Origin: Bellilinea sp.
GTDB taxonomy: Bacteria; Chloroflexota; Anaerolineae; Anaerolineales; Anaerolineaceae
Length of the DNA: 64,000 bases
Reading direction: 5' to 3'
Assembly: GCA_026003615.1 (NCBI GenBank)
Contig: BPHQ01000001.1
Location: forward strand, 434,001-498,000
Shown here: positions 44,083-51,989 of the stretch, piece after piece
Position numbering within the stretch: position 1 is the first letter of the stretch
How the letters are laid out: each line of letters begins with the position of its first letter
The notes under the pieces: generated by a model
What the model saw: only the letters and a program-made list of their open reading frames with translations
Databases searched by the model: none
Told to the model about the DNA's origin: nothing
Made by a program: the position numbers and the translations under genes

Positions 44083-45744
44083 TCATACCACTTCAAGGAT
44101 GGTTTCGCTCAATTGACGGAGCGGCTGGTAACGTTCCAGGGCGGGGCTGGTTTGAATCCCATAGGCATTCAGCAATCGGATGCGCTGTAGATAGGCTGCA
44201 CCGGTCAGAATATGGAGAGCCACATCCACTACCGAACGGTTCTCAGGTTTTTCAAGGTATGTACCGCGTACCCATTCATTGAAGGCTCCCATAGCCGGTC
44301 CGCACCAAATCTGGTAATCCATCTCACGGCCTTTTTCACCACTGTTTGACCAGCGAGAAGACAGACCGAGGTACCAGCGAAACACCAGCGCCATTTTGTG
44401 ACGGGGGTCTTTTTCGGCACGTTCTAACTGGCGCGGGTCGCGTTGCTGGAAAAATTGCACTGTATCCCGCCAGATTTCTTCAACCGGGCGTTTGAAGATG
44501 GTTTTTTCCAGTTTTTGCAACTCCTCGGGGGGGATTGCTTCCAGCGATGGGTAGCGCGAGTACAATTCGTAAAGTTTGGAAGCGCGCATGGCAAACATGG
44601 TCCCGCGTTTCAAAACCTGGACTTTGACACCCATTTCAAACATATCCGCGGCTGGCGCCATGGTAACATCTGCCATATCGGCCTGGGCAAGCAGGCGACG
44701 GGTATGTTCGGATGCCCCTGCTTCGACACAAGCCTGATTGACCGAACCGGTTACGATGTAGGCGGCGCCCATCATCAAAGCCGCCAGAGCGGCGTGTGGA
44801 GTGCTGATTCCTCCGGCAGCGCCAATCCGGATAGGAAAGGCATAGCCCATTTGAGTTTGAATCTCATCCCGCAAAGCCAGAATGGAGGGGAGCAATCCCA
44901 CCAGAGGACGGTTATCGGTGTGCCCGCCCGAATCGGCTTCGACGGTGATGTCATCCGCCATGGGAACACGGCGGGCAAGATTTGCCTGCGTTTCCGTTAA
45001 CTTGCCTTCTTGCAATAGATGGTTGAGAATTTCATCAGGGGCTGGCAGCATAAACTGACGGGCGACTTCCTTGCGGGATAACTTTGCAATCAACCGATTT
45101 TGGATGTGAATCTTTCCATCCGGTTGAGTTTGTAACCCACTGGCACGGTAATAAACCAGCGCAGGTGTGATTTCCAGGTAAGCGGAAGCCTCCACGTTGC
45201 GAACCCCGTGTTGCACATATAGCTCTGCTGCGCGTCGTTCCAGGGCGGGTTCGTTGGGGCTGTTGATCAAGTTGAATGCGAAAGGTCCATCTGGCAGTGC
45301 GGTTTGAATTTCGTGAATGGCTGCCTCAATCCGTTCTGGTGAAAGGCCTGCCGCCCCAAAAGATGCCAGAAAGCCGGCCTTGCCCATGGCAATCACTAAC
45401 CGAGTCGAGGCAATCCCGTTTGCCATGGCTCCGCTGTAATAAGCGTAGCGGCAACCGTACCATTTGCGAAAAGATGGATCGCCGAGTGATTCAATTGGAG
45501 TTGGTGGCACGGTGACCAGCCAGCGATATGGCGTGACAAAGGTAGATTCACCTGACCCAATGCCGCCTTCGTCGGTTAGCCAAATGTTTTGACCATCGGT
45601 AATTACAAACAAAGACGTATTCAAAGACAGCAGTTTTTGACGGATGCTTTCTACTTCATTAGAAAGCACACGGACATCACCAGTCCAAGGGAAATTTGGT
45701 GAGAGTTTTGAAAGATCAATAGAGCCAAGTTGTAATGGATTCAT
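44083..45744 (-). CDS. pfaD: PfaD-family trans-acting enoyl reductase
   Basis: A 553-residue FMN-dependent TIM-barrel protein of the nitropropane dioxygenase-like fold, in the PfaD/fabD2 subfamily. Diagnostic segments are IRIGAAGGISTPHAALAAL, GAAYIVTGSVNQACVEAG (FMN phosphate region), MFEMGVKVQVLKRGTMFAMRA and the C-terminal CGPAMGAFNEWVRGTYLE. PfaD proteins reduce enoyl intermediates of PUFA synthases and trans-AT polyketide synthases. The synthase on the opposite strand lacks an ER domain, so this is its likely partner, although the genes converge and are expressed separately. A short GC hairpin in the 39-bp gap between them is too weak to call a terminator. Confidence 0.93.
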   Translation of the reverse strand: MNPLQLGSIDLSKLSPNFPWTGDVRVLSNEVESIRQKLLSLNTSLFVITDGQNIWLTDEGGIGSGESTFVTPYRWLVTVPPTPIESLGDPSFRKWYGCRYAYYSGAMANGIASTRLVIAMGKAGFLASFGAAGLSPERIEAAIHEIQTALPDGPFAFNLINSPNEPALERRAAELYVQHGVRNVEASAYLEITPALVYYRASGLQTQPDGKIHIQNRLIAKLSRKEVARQFMLPAPDEILNHLLQEGKLTETQANLARRVPMADDITVEADSGGHTDNRPLVGLLPSILALRDEIQTQMGYAFPIRIGAAGGISTPHAALAALMMGAAYIVTGSVNQACVEAGASEHTRRLLAQADMADVTMAPAADMFEMGVKVQVLKRGTMFAMRASKLYELYSRYPSLEAIPPEELQKLEKTIFKRPVEEIWRDTVQFFQQRDPRQLERAEKDPRHKMALVFRWYLGLSSRWSNSGEKGREMDYQIWCGPAMGAFNEWVRGTYLEKPENRSVVDVALHILTGAAYLQRIRLLNAYGIQTSPALERYQPLRQLSETILEVV

Positions 45745-45831
45745 GGTGCGTGATTACCTCTCTGGATTAAACCCAAAAACAACCTTTGGGTTGCGTCTTC
45801 CTTCCGCTTGAATCTTTGAAAAAAGGCGGGT

Positions 45832-46614
45832 TTATTCCTTTACATAGCGCGGATAACCCCGCTTTGCTTGGTCGGCTTTGGTGAGGTCAATTTCGAGGGT
45901 GACGAAAGGATTGGATTCACTGGTTGTGGCGAGCAAATCACCTTGATCTGGTTCGGCGATCCAGCCGCTGCCACCCCAATCGAAGCCGGCTCCGGAAGGT
46001 CCGCAGCGATTTGAGGAAAGGCAATAAGCGCCACTCATCACCGCTGCAACACGCCCGCCCATGACCCATTTTGCGGTGGTGGCTTTTTCCGTTGCGCGAG
46101 GGGAAAGCAAAATCCTCACCCCTTGACGGGCATAACTGCGGGCGTGTTCGGTGAACCAGATTTCGGTGCAGACCAGAAATCCCACTTTACCGAAACGGGT
46201 GTTCGTGGGGTTGAATTGAATCGGCCCGCGGTCGTACCAGCTGGCTTCCCAAAAACCGGGTTCATCGGGAAGGTACGTTTTGTGATGGACGGCCCGGTAG
46301 CCGTTTTCGCTATCCCATAGAAAAGCCTCGTTGAACCAGCGTCCATTCAGAATCACCGGGCGAGTGGAAAACACCATGGCTGGGCTAAGTTCAGGCAACC
46401 TTTGCAACCATTCCTCATGGCGCTGGACGAATTCTGCCCAGCGTTGCGAGGATATCTGATTGTCCAACATCACCCAGGGGGCAAAGGGCATTTCCGGCAG
46501 CAACACCAGATTGCTATGATGGTGTTGAACATGGTGAACCAAGGATGTCCAATCATCAGCCAGACACTGCGGATCGTCATGCATTTGACAAACGGTCACT
46601 CGAATCGATTCCAT
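45832..46614 (-). CDS. nitrilase-superfamily carbon-nitrogen hydrolase
   Basis: A 260-residue enzyme with the complete Glu-Lys-Cys triad: LLPEMPF (Glu41), VHHKTYLPDEPG (Lys112) and FLVCTEIWF (Cys149). Family members hydrolyse nitriles, amides, ureido or N-acyl groups. The substrate is not evident from sequence. AGAG precedes ATG 46614. It lies between the phosphofructokinase and PfaD genes on the same strand with gaps of 58 and 87 bp, so it might be cotranscribed with either; a link to the lipid synthase is possible but unproven. Confidence 0.88.
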   Translation of the reverse strand: MESIRVTVCQMHDDPQCLADDWTSLVHHVQHHHSNLVLLPEMPFAPWVMLDNQISSQRWAEFVQRHEEWLQRLPELSPAMVFSTRPVILNGRWFNEAFLWDSENGYRAVHHKTYLPDEPGFWEASWYDRGPIQFNPTNTRFGKVGFLVCTEIWFTEHARSYARQGVRILLSPRATEKATTAKWVMGGRVAAVMSGAYCLSSNRCGPSGAGFDWGGSGWIAEPDQGDLLATTSESNPFVTLEIDLTKADQAKRGYPRYVKE

Positions 46615-46672
46615 GTTTATTTCTCTGGGATTTTATATCGGGAGGAAAAACTGCCGGCCGCAATGGGCCTTT

Positions 46673-47794
46673 CTAATCCCCAAGGTTAACCCCGACCAGC
46701 CGTGCGCCCTGTATCCAGGCATGATCGAGCGGGACGGTTTTGGTCTGGTAGGCAACCTGCTCCAAAGGAGTGGTGACAACACTTCCGGAGTGCGTACCAA
46801 CCATTACTCCGAAAACACCTTCCTGAACAAGGGCAGCACAAGCGGTACCTAGTTGAGTTGCCAAAACACGATCGGTAGCCGATGGTGTACCACCGCGTTG
46901 AAGGTATCCCAAAATGGTGATGCGGGTTTCCAGTTTCGTGAAATCTTCCAAACGATTGGCCAGATGCAGGGTGTCACCAGCAGCATGTTTTTCGATCTCT
47001 TCCAGGCGTTGCTCTACTTCAGATTGTTCCGAACCCTGTCGTAAACGTCGGTTGGCGAGGCGGGCTTTTTCGAAGAAGCGCACGCTTTCCTGAGAGATGG
47101 CACCTTCCGAAACGGCGACCAGCGAAAATCGCTTGCCCCTGTGGCTGCGCTGTAAAATGGCGTCGGCAACTTTCTCCGTATGGTAGGGAATTTCGGGAAT
47201 GAGAATTACATCTGCCCCGCCGGCGATACCAGCTGCCAGAGTCAGCCAGCCCGTTTCGCGCCCCATCATTTCTACAATGATAATGCGGTGATGGCTGATG
47301 GCGGTACTGTGCAGGCGATCAATGGCTTCGGCAGCGACCTCGACAGCTGTATCGAATCCGATGGAAGTGTCGGTGCCGGGTAAATCATTATCAATCGTAA
47401 CCGGCAGGGTGATCACATTTATACCGCGCTGCATGAGATAGTAAGCACTGTTTTGGGCATCGCTGCCGCCAAGGCAGACCAGGGCATGGAGATTTAACTT
47501 TTGATACGTTTCCAGAATTTGAGAAGTGGCGTCCTGTGGGACACCATCAATAATCACCCGATCGGGCCGGTCTCGGTTGGTGCCAAGAATTGTTCCGCCA
47601 GTGGTCAGAATACCCGAAAAAGACGATCCTTCCAGTTCAACCGTCAATCCCTGTGCCATGCCGCTGAAGCCATCCTGGAATCCGATGATTTCCATTCCAT
47701 AAACGCCAGTAGCGGCTTTACCCAAACCCCTTAAGGCGGCGTTGATTCCCGGACTATCACCCCCCGTGGTCAATACCCCGATTCTTTTTTTCAT
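46673..47794 (-). CDS. pfkA: 6-phosphofructokinase, atypical donor site
   Basis: A 373-residue PFKA-family protein. The N-terminal loop RIGVLTTGGDSPGINAALRG and the catalytic TIDNDLPGTDTSIGFDTA are intact, as are the fructose-6-phosphate residues in EMMGRETGWL. The phosphoryl-donor motif is GGSDAQ rather than GGDGS (ATP type) or GGDD (PPi type), and Val precedes TIDND where ATP enzymes have Gly and PPi enzymes Lys. Donor specificity is therefore open. GAGGAATT precedes ATG 47794, 6 bp after the HPRT gene, so the two form an operon. Confidence 0.9.
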   Translation of the reverse strand: MKKRIGVLTTGGDSPGINAALRGLGKAATGVYGMEIIGFQDGFSGMAQGLTVELEGSSFSGILTTGGTILGTNRDRPDRVIIDGVPQDATSQILETYQKLNLHALVCLGGSDAQNSAYYLMQRGINVITLPVTIDNDLPGTDTSIGFDTAVEVAAEAIDRLHSTAISHHRIIIVEMMGRETGWLTLAAGIAGGADVILIPEIPYHTEKVADAILQRSHRGKRFSLVAVSEGAISQESVRFFEKARLANRRLRQGSEQSEVEQRLEEIEKHAAGDTLHLANRLEDFTKLETRITILGYLQRGGTPSATDRVLATQLGTACAALVQEGVFGVMVGTHSGSVVTTPLEQVAYQTKTVPLDHAWIQGARLVGVNLGD

Positions 47795-47800
47795 AATTCC

Positions 47801-48397
47801 TCACTTTTTCCCTTCGTCTGGCGGGTAGAGTTTTTTGTACTTTTCCAAATCAACCGAAGCGATGTAAGGCAAATTACGCCCTTTCTCGTCAATATCCAGA
47901 CCATAGCCAACCACAAAGTAATCTGGGATTTCAAAGCCGAGATAGTCAATGTGAATATCTACCTTGTGACGGGCTTTTTTGTCCAGCAATGCGCAAATTT
48001 TCAGACTACGGGGCTGGCGTTCTAATAACAGTTTACGGACGGTATAAAGTGTGTAACCCGTGTCAACGATGTCGTCAATCAGAATGACATCCCAACCGTA
48101 GATATTGGTCTTATGGTCGGCATCAATGCGCACAAAACCGCTGGATTCGGTGCCTGCGTAAGAAGAAACCAGCATGAAGTCCATGGTCATAGGCCGACGG
48201 ATATGACGCATGAGGTCGGTCATAAACATCACGCTGCCGCGCAGCAAGCCTAATAAGAGCAGTCTATCGCTGTGTTGATAGTCATGGGTGATTTGTTCGC
48301 CCAAATCGGCAACACGTTGTTGGATTTGTTCTTGCGTAATGAGGATTTCGCCGATGAATTCATAGGGAAATTTTAAGCGCGGGTTCAAATTGCTCAC
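47801..48397 (-). CDS. hpt: hypoxanthine phosphoribosyltransferase (copy 1)
   Basis: About 195-198 residues. The PRPP-binding motif is ILIDDIVDTGYTL, preceded by the flexible-loop region SSYAGT, and the purine-contact YFVVGYGLDIDEKGRNLPYIA is typical of HPRT. It salvages hypoxanthine and guanine to IMP and GMP. GTG 48397 has GAG directly against it; a TTG three codons in (48388) has AGGTGA at better spacing and may be the true start. It is divergent from the cytidylate-kinase-like gene and paralogous to the copy at 49461-50042. Confidence 0.93.
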   Translation of the reverse strand: MSNLNPRLKFPYEFIGEILITQEQIQQRVADLGEQITHDYQHSDRLLLLGLLRGSVMFMTDLMRHIRRPMTMDFMLVSSYAGTESSGFVRIDADHKTNIYGWDVILIDDIVDTGYTLYTVRKLLLERQPRSLKICALLDKKARHKVDIHIDYLGFEIPDYFVVGYGLDIDEKGRNLPYIASVDLEKYKKLYPPDEGKK

Positions 48398-48458
48398 CTC
48401 ACGAAGGACAGGGATATCAATTCGCTTATGAATCTTACCACGAACTGAAAGGTGGACA

Positions 48459-48467
48459 TGCTATAAT
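48459..48467 (+). promoter_or_regulatory. extended -10 of a leaderless promoter
   Basis: TGCTATAAT ends six bases before ATG 48474. No ribosome binding site is present, so the mRNA is expected to begin at the start codon. Confidence 0.65.
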
Positions 48468-48473
48468 TTTATT

Positions 48474-49049
48474 ATGGATGTTGTAACAATCTCCCGACAG
48501 ATGGGTAGTTGGGGTTCTGTGATTGGCAAGCAAATCGCTGAGCGATTGGGCTATCAACTCGTCTGGCGCGATTTGATCAATCAGGCGGCGTTACGGGCAG
48601 GTGCACCGGAAGTGGCCCTGGCAATGATTGACGAACTGGGATTGCTGGGGGTTAATCCGACTGGCCAACAACAACAAGATTACTTGAACGCGGTAAGCCA
48701 GGTATTGCATGAACTGGCTGATGCGGGCAAGGTGGTGATCATCGGCAGGGCAGGTCAGGTTGTCCTGAGAGGACATCCTCGTGTGTTTCATGTGCGTGTC
48801 GTTGCAGATGAGGAGGTGCGCGTTCAACGGATTGTGGAAGAAAAGAAGGTCAACCCCAAGGCTGCCCGAGCGCAAATACTAGCCAGTGATCGGGCGCGGA
48901 AATTGTACCTTTCACGTTATTATCAGGTGGATTGGAATGATCCTTGTTTGTATCATCTGGTTATCAACACGGGGAGAATCGATTGCGAAGTGGCCGCTGA
49001 AATGATCTGTCATGCGTTGAATCGCTTACCAAAACAAATCATCCGCTAA
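48474..49049 (+). CDS. cytidylate kinase-like protein
   Basis: A 191-residue protein of the cytidylate kinase-like family (AAA-type P-loop fold). The N-terminus VTISRQMGSWGSVIGKQIAE replaces a classical Walker A but is characteristic of this family, followed by WRDLINQAA, VIIGRAGQVVLRG and the LID-like RVQRIVEEKK. The family is broad and mostly uncharacterised; dCMP/CMP phosphorylation is a guess. It lies between two HPRT genes, consistent with nucleotide metabolism, and is likely leaderless. Confidence 0.85.
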   Translation: MDVVTISRQMGSWGSVIGKQIAERLGYQLVWRDLINQAALRAGAPEVALAMIDELGLLGVNPTGQQQQDYLNAVSQVLHELADAGKVVIIGRAGQVVLRGHPRVFHVRVVADEEVRVQRIVEEKKVNPKAARAQILASDRARKLYLSRYYQVDWNDPCLYHLVINTGRIDCEVAAEMICHALNRLPKQIIR

Positions 49050-49078
49050 TTCTTTTTTAGAACAGAGGTGTCCCTTCA

Positions 49079-49468
49079 TTGTCGCAGGATGAACAAAAGA
49101 AACCCGTTTTTGCGCACCCGGCAGAGGAAATTTTTGCCCGGATTTTAGATTTTTATGGAATCCGGTGGGAGTATGAGCCGCACACCTTTCCGCTGGAATG
49201 GGATGAAAAGGGTAATGTGACCCTTGCGTTTTCCCCTGACTTTTACCTGCCAGAACAGGACCTGTACATCGAACTGACCACGCTCAGACCCCAATTATCC
49301 ACCCGAAAAAACAAAAAAATTCGGCTGATGAATCAGCTGTACCCGCATATCAAGATTAAATTACTAAAAAGGCGAGAGATGCGTGATCTCATGGTGAAAT
49401 ACGGATTATTCGATGAAGCCAATCATCTGCAAGGGACGGAGGCCCAAAAACGCAGTGACGATGAATGA
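49079..49468 (+). CDS. small PD-(D/E)XK-like protein, unknown function
   Basis: A 129-residue protein starting at TTG 49079 with GAGGTG upstream. The core reads EEIFARILDFYGIRWEYEP, then SPDFYLPEQDLYIELTTLR, which matches the Glu / Pro-Asp / Glu-x pattern of the PD-(D/E)XK nuclease fold, but the final Lys is replaced by Thr. The C-terminus is basic and helical. It may be a degenerate or specialised nuclease-fold protein. Its stop overlaps the HPRT start by 8 bp, so it is coupled to purine salvage gene expression. Confidence 0.7.
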   Translation: MSQDEQKKPVFAHPAEEIFARILDFYGIRWEYEPHTFPLEWDEKGNVTLAFSPDFYLPEQDLYIELTTLRPQLSTRKNKKIRLMNQLYPHIKIKLLKRREMRDLMVKYGLFDEANHLQGTEAQKRSDDE

Positions 49469-50042
49469 TCAACTTTTGGTGAAATATGGCGAACTTGGTC
49501 GAGATATTCGCGATATTTTAATTACGGAAGAGCAAATTCGCCAAAAAGTGTTGGAACTTGGGGAACAAATTTCACGGGATTATGCCGATAAAAATCCGGT
49601 GTTGGTTGGGGTGCTAAAGGGAGTCCTCTTCCTCATGGCAGATTTGCTGCGTGTGATTACCATCCCCAGCGAAGTGGATTTTCTGGCGGTTGCCAGTTAC
49701 TCCACCGAAGCACGTCAACGAGGGATGGTACGATTGATCAAGGACCTCGAAATCCCGATTGACGGACGGCATGTTTTGTTTGTGGAAGATGTCATTGATA
49801 CAGGACTAACATTAGGTTATCTCCTGCGCAATCTGCGGGATCGTAATCCTGCCAGTCTTGAGGTGTGTGTGCTGTTCAACAAACCGGCTCACCGCTTGAT
49901 TGATTTACCACTCAAATATAAGGGGTTTGACCTGCCTGATCGTTTTGTTGTCGGGTACGGGTTAGACTACAACGAAAAATACCGCAACCTTCCATTTGTA
50001 GGGCTGCTCAAACCGGAAGTTCTTAAAGGAAAAATCCGATAA
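49461..50042 (+). CDS. hpt: hypoxanthine phosphoribosyltransferase (copy 2)
   Basis: A 193-residue HPRT from ATG 49461; the longer frame to 49413 lies in the preceding gene. The PRPP loop is LFVEDVIDTGLTL and the purine-contact segment is RFVVGYGLDYNEKYRNLPFVG. It shares the same layout as copy 1 but differs widely in the N-terminal half and flexible loop (ASYSTEARQRG), suggesting a different preference, for instance guanine versus hypoxanthine, or regulation. It overlaps the PD-(D/E)XK-like gene by 8 bp. Its stop codon touches the terminator of the antisense-strand ncRNA. Confidence 0.93.
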   Translation: MNDQLLVKYGELGRDIRDILITEEQIRQKVLELGEQISRDYADKNPVLVGVLKGVLFLMADLLRVITIPSEVDFLAVASYSTEARQRGMVRLIKDLEIPIDGRHVLFVEDVIDTGLTLGYLLRNLRDRNPASLEVCVLFNKPAHRLIDLPLKYKGFDLPDRFVVGYGLDYNEKYRNLPFVGLLKPEVLKGKIR

Positions 50043-50073
50043 AAAACACCCCCGGCATTTTCAACCGGGGGTG
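50041..50073 (-). terminator. intrinsic terminator of the ncRNA
   Basis: Minus-strand CACCCCCGG (50073-50065) pairs perfectly with CCGGGGGTG (50055-50047), followed by six T. The hairpin also lies right after the plus-strand hpt stop. Confidence 0.92.
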
Positions 50074-50329
50074 GAATGAGGCAGGGGCTCAAAGTAACCT
50101 ACTTGCTTTCCTCGTCGTTTTCCTTGGGCATCCTTCGCTGGCTTTTACTTCCCATTTTTCAGGGGAAGGGGTTTTCCGCAACCCACCAGGAAGCGAATGC
50201 ACCTTCCGGGGTGACTGTACACAGTCTTTTTAGGTAATCTGTTTTTAAGGTTTTACCCTCAACTTTCAGTTTTTACCAAAAACTCCCGGTTACCCGTCGA
50301 GGAGCCATCAATTCCTTTGAGCTCCCTGC
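50041..50329 (-). ncRNA. unrecognised structured stand-alone ncRNA, about 289 nt
   Basis: There is no coding frame here. On the minus strand a near-consensus promoter predicts transcription starting at 50329. The first bases, GCAGGG-A-GCTCAAAG (50329-50315), pair with CTTTGAGC-CCCTGC (50094-50081), a 14-bp end-closing helix with one bulge. Inside are local hairpins such as AGTTTTT-GGT-AAAAACT, GACTG-TGTA-CAGTC and CTTCCC-loop-GGGAAG. A strong terminator follows. By eye it lacks the RNase P P4 consensus, a tmRNA CCA end and tag, the SRP GGAA/GGAAGCAGC S-domain motif, and 6S bubble structure. No gene lies downstream, so it is not a riboswitch. The family is unknown. Confidence 0.8.
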
Positions 50330-50335
50330 AATTTC

Positions 50336-50364
50336 ATTATAGAAAGATTGGCAAAGAGAGTCAA
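50336..50364 (-). promoter_or_regulatory. near-consensus sigma-70 promoter of the ncRNA
   Basis: Minus-strand TTGACT (50364-50359), a 17-bp spacer and TATAAT (50341-50336). The seventh base after the -10 is 50329, the first base of the closing helix. Confidence 0.9.
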
Positions 50365-50447
50365 GTATTATTAAGGATGTCTGAACAAATTATTTGTGAA
50401 TTTTAAGATATTTAATCTGTCATCGGTTACTTATACGAAATTGAGAA

Positions 50448-50789
50448 TCAGGGATTGGGTTGATACCGAAATTCTTCAATCGGTTGATTGTTGATTAAGT
50501 GCTGAAAGAAAATCTTTTCTGCTTTTTCTTCATCAATATTCCAGTAATAAATGCTATCCGGTTGAACAACCAGAGTAACCCCGTTTGTACAAATATCCAG
50601 ACAGCCAGCCAGTTGACACTTGACGCGGTACGGGGCTTCAAAATTATCCATTTGATGAGTGCGGATTAATCCTAGAAGATGATTAAACACACTCTCTGCA
50701 GCAGAGCGGTGAATACACTTTCCATTACCGCAAATATATACTCTTCTGACCCTATTGGGAGAAATTGAAGCAATGTCATTGTTTGACAT
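50448..50789 (-). CDS. thioredoxin-like [2Fe-2S] ferredoxin
   Basis: A 113-residue protein with the thioredoxin-like ferredoxin pattern: VYICGNGKC (Cys20, Cys25), then VKCQLAGCLDICTNGVTLVV (Cys58, Cys63, Cys67) and the closing PDSIYYWNI strand. The four cluster ligands are most likely Cys20, Cys25 or Cys58, Cys63 and Cys67. Such ferredoxins serve as electron carriers or as domains of NuoE-like subunits. The start is 3 bp from the stop of the upstream esterase gene, suggesting one transcript; no strong ribosome site is visible. Its redox partner is unknown. Confidence 0.82.
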   Translation of the reverse strand: MSNNDIASISPNRVRRVYICGNGKCIHRSAAESVFNHLLGLIRTHQMDNFEAPYRVKCQLAGCLDICTNGVTLVVQPDSIYYWNIDEEKAEKIFFQHLINNQPIEEFRYQPNP

Positions 50790-50792
50790 AAA

Positions 50793-51848
50793 TTATCGCC
50801 CAAACAGGGTGATCAGGGCATCTGGCAGCAAGCGGCGCCAGGCCGGATAATTATGTCCGCTGTTACTTTCTTTGTAGGTAAAGGTGTATCCCTTCTTTTG
50901 CAGGAGTGTTACCATTTCTCGGTTTGTTTCGATCAAGGGTTCATATATTCCGCAATCCAACCACAGTTTGAGTGGCAGGGTTTGTTGATGTTCAATTAAA
51001 CTCCAAACCACCAGTTTCTGATCTCTTATGGTAAATGCACCCGATTGGGAAAGGACTTTACCAAACCAGTGAGGCATTCGCAGTGCAGCATACAATGCCA
51101 TTAATCCACCCAGAGATGCACCTCCAATGGCAAGACTGCCAAGTTTTTCATGAGGAGAAATAATATTGAGGTGTTGCAGGGTGGTTGGTAAAACCGAAAA
51201 TTGTAAAAATCCCAAGGTCGCTTCAGAGCAAGAGTATTCCATGGCGCGATAACGTCCGCCATTTTCAATCAAGGCCAGAGCAATCGGTTCAATTTTTCCC
51301 TGTTCTACGAAATCTTCCACAAGGTGGGGGAGCATTGCCCTTTCCAGATATTCTTTTCCATCCCACATTACCAGTAAAGGCACGGGGTCTAATACAGGAG
51401 GCTGGTATAAATGAACATTGCGTTTTTTGCCGGCCAGCAATTGATGGGTTGGCAGGCGGAGAGTGATCAGTTTGCCTTTTAAGCGCGGTGGTTCCTTGGG
51501 GAGGTTAAATGCCAAATCAGAAGCGGGAAAGGTGAATTGGTGATTGTACTTTCCCATGCCGTTGGGGGTGCGATGAGAATTATGGGGATCATGGATGCGC
51601 CGTTTATGACGGATGAAAGCGTATTCGAGGTACGTTCCGCGGGGCAAATCGAGCGGGTAGACCCACAAATCCCCTGCAAGATGCTTAAATTGAAATGGAT
51701 GTTCCTCATCCCAATTGTTGAGATCACAAATGATACCGGGTGGATGATCACCCAGCCAGCAGAGATAGACGGTATCATCCAAAATGACCGGATTACCCGA
51801 CTGCAATAACTTGGACCGGATTAATTCGGAAATACTTAAATCTTCCAT
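50793..51848 (-). CDS. enterochelin-esterase-like alpha/beta hydrolase with N-terminal E-set domain
   Basis: A 351-residue protein. Residues 1-110 look like an immunoglobulin-like carbohydrate-binding/E-set domain (CDLNNWDEEHPFQFKHL, as in CBM48 and Fes N-termini). The rest is a hydrolase of the esterase D family with the nucleophile in IGGASLGG (near residue 244) and the histidine in SGHNYPAWR near the end. It could hydrolyse esters of siderophores or sugars, but no siderophore genes are near. It is cytosolic, with no signal peptide. It is likely cotranscribed with the ferredoxin gene. Confidence 0.82.
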   Translation of the reverse strand: MEDLSISELIRSKLLQSGNPVILDDTVYLCWLGDHPPGIICDLNNWDEEHPFQFKHLAGDLWVYPLDLPRGTYLEYAFIRHKRRIHDPHNSHRTPNGMGKYNHQFTFPASDLAFNLPKEPPRLKGKLITLRLPTHQLLAGKKRNVHLYQPPVLDPVPLLVMWDGKEYLERAMLPHLVEDFVEQGKIEPIALALIENGGRYRAMEYSCSEATLGFLQFSVLPTTLQHLNIISPHEKLGSLAIGGASLGGLMALYAALRMPHWFGKVLSQSGAFTIRDQKLVVWSLIEHQQTLPLKLWLDCGIYEPLIETNREMVTLLQKKGYTFTYKESNSGHNYPAWRRLLPDALITLFGR

Positions 51849-51989
51849 TGTTGCCCCAAATGACCTCTTTTCTTATTACTAATATTGAGTATACTTGCTA
51901 TTGTGAATTGGGATTGCTTAAATCGTTGTATTAATTCCATGTCCGGCAGGGCATGGAACTTGTTTTTGGAATGTGAGTGAAACAATATA

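Noticed and set aside
50041-50340. Assignment of the ncRNA to RNase P, tmRNA, SRP or 6S RNA
   Set aside because: No GAGGAAAGUCC/ACAGA core, no CCA end or tag frame, no GGAAGCAGC S-domain and no single long rod with a central bubble; GAGGAAAGC near its 3' end is only a partial chance match.
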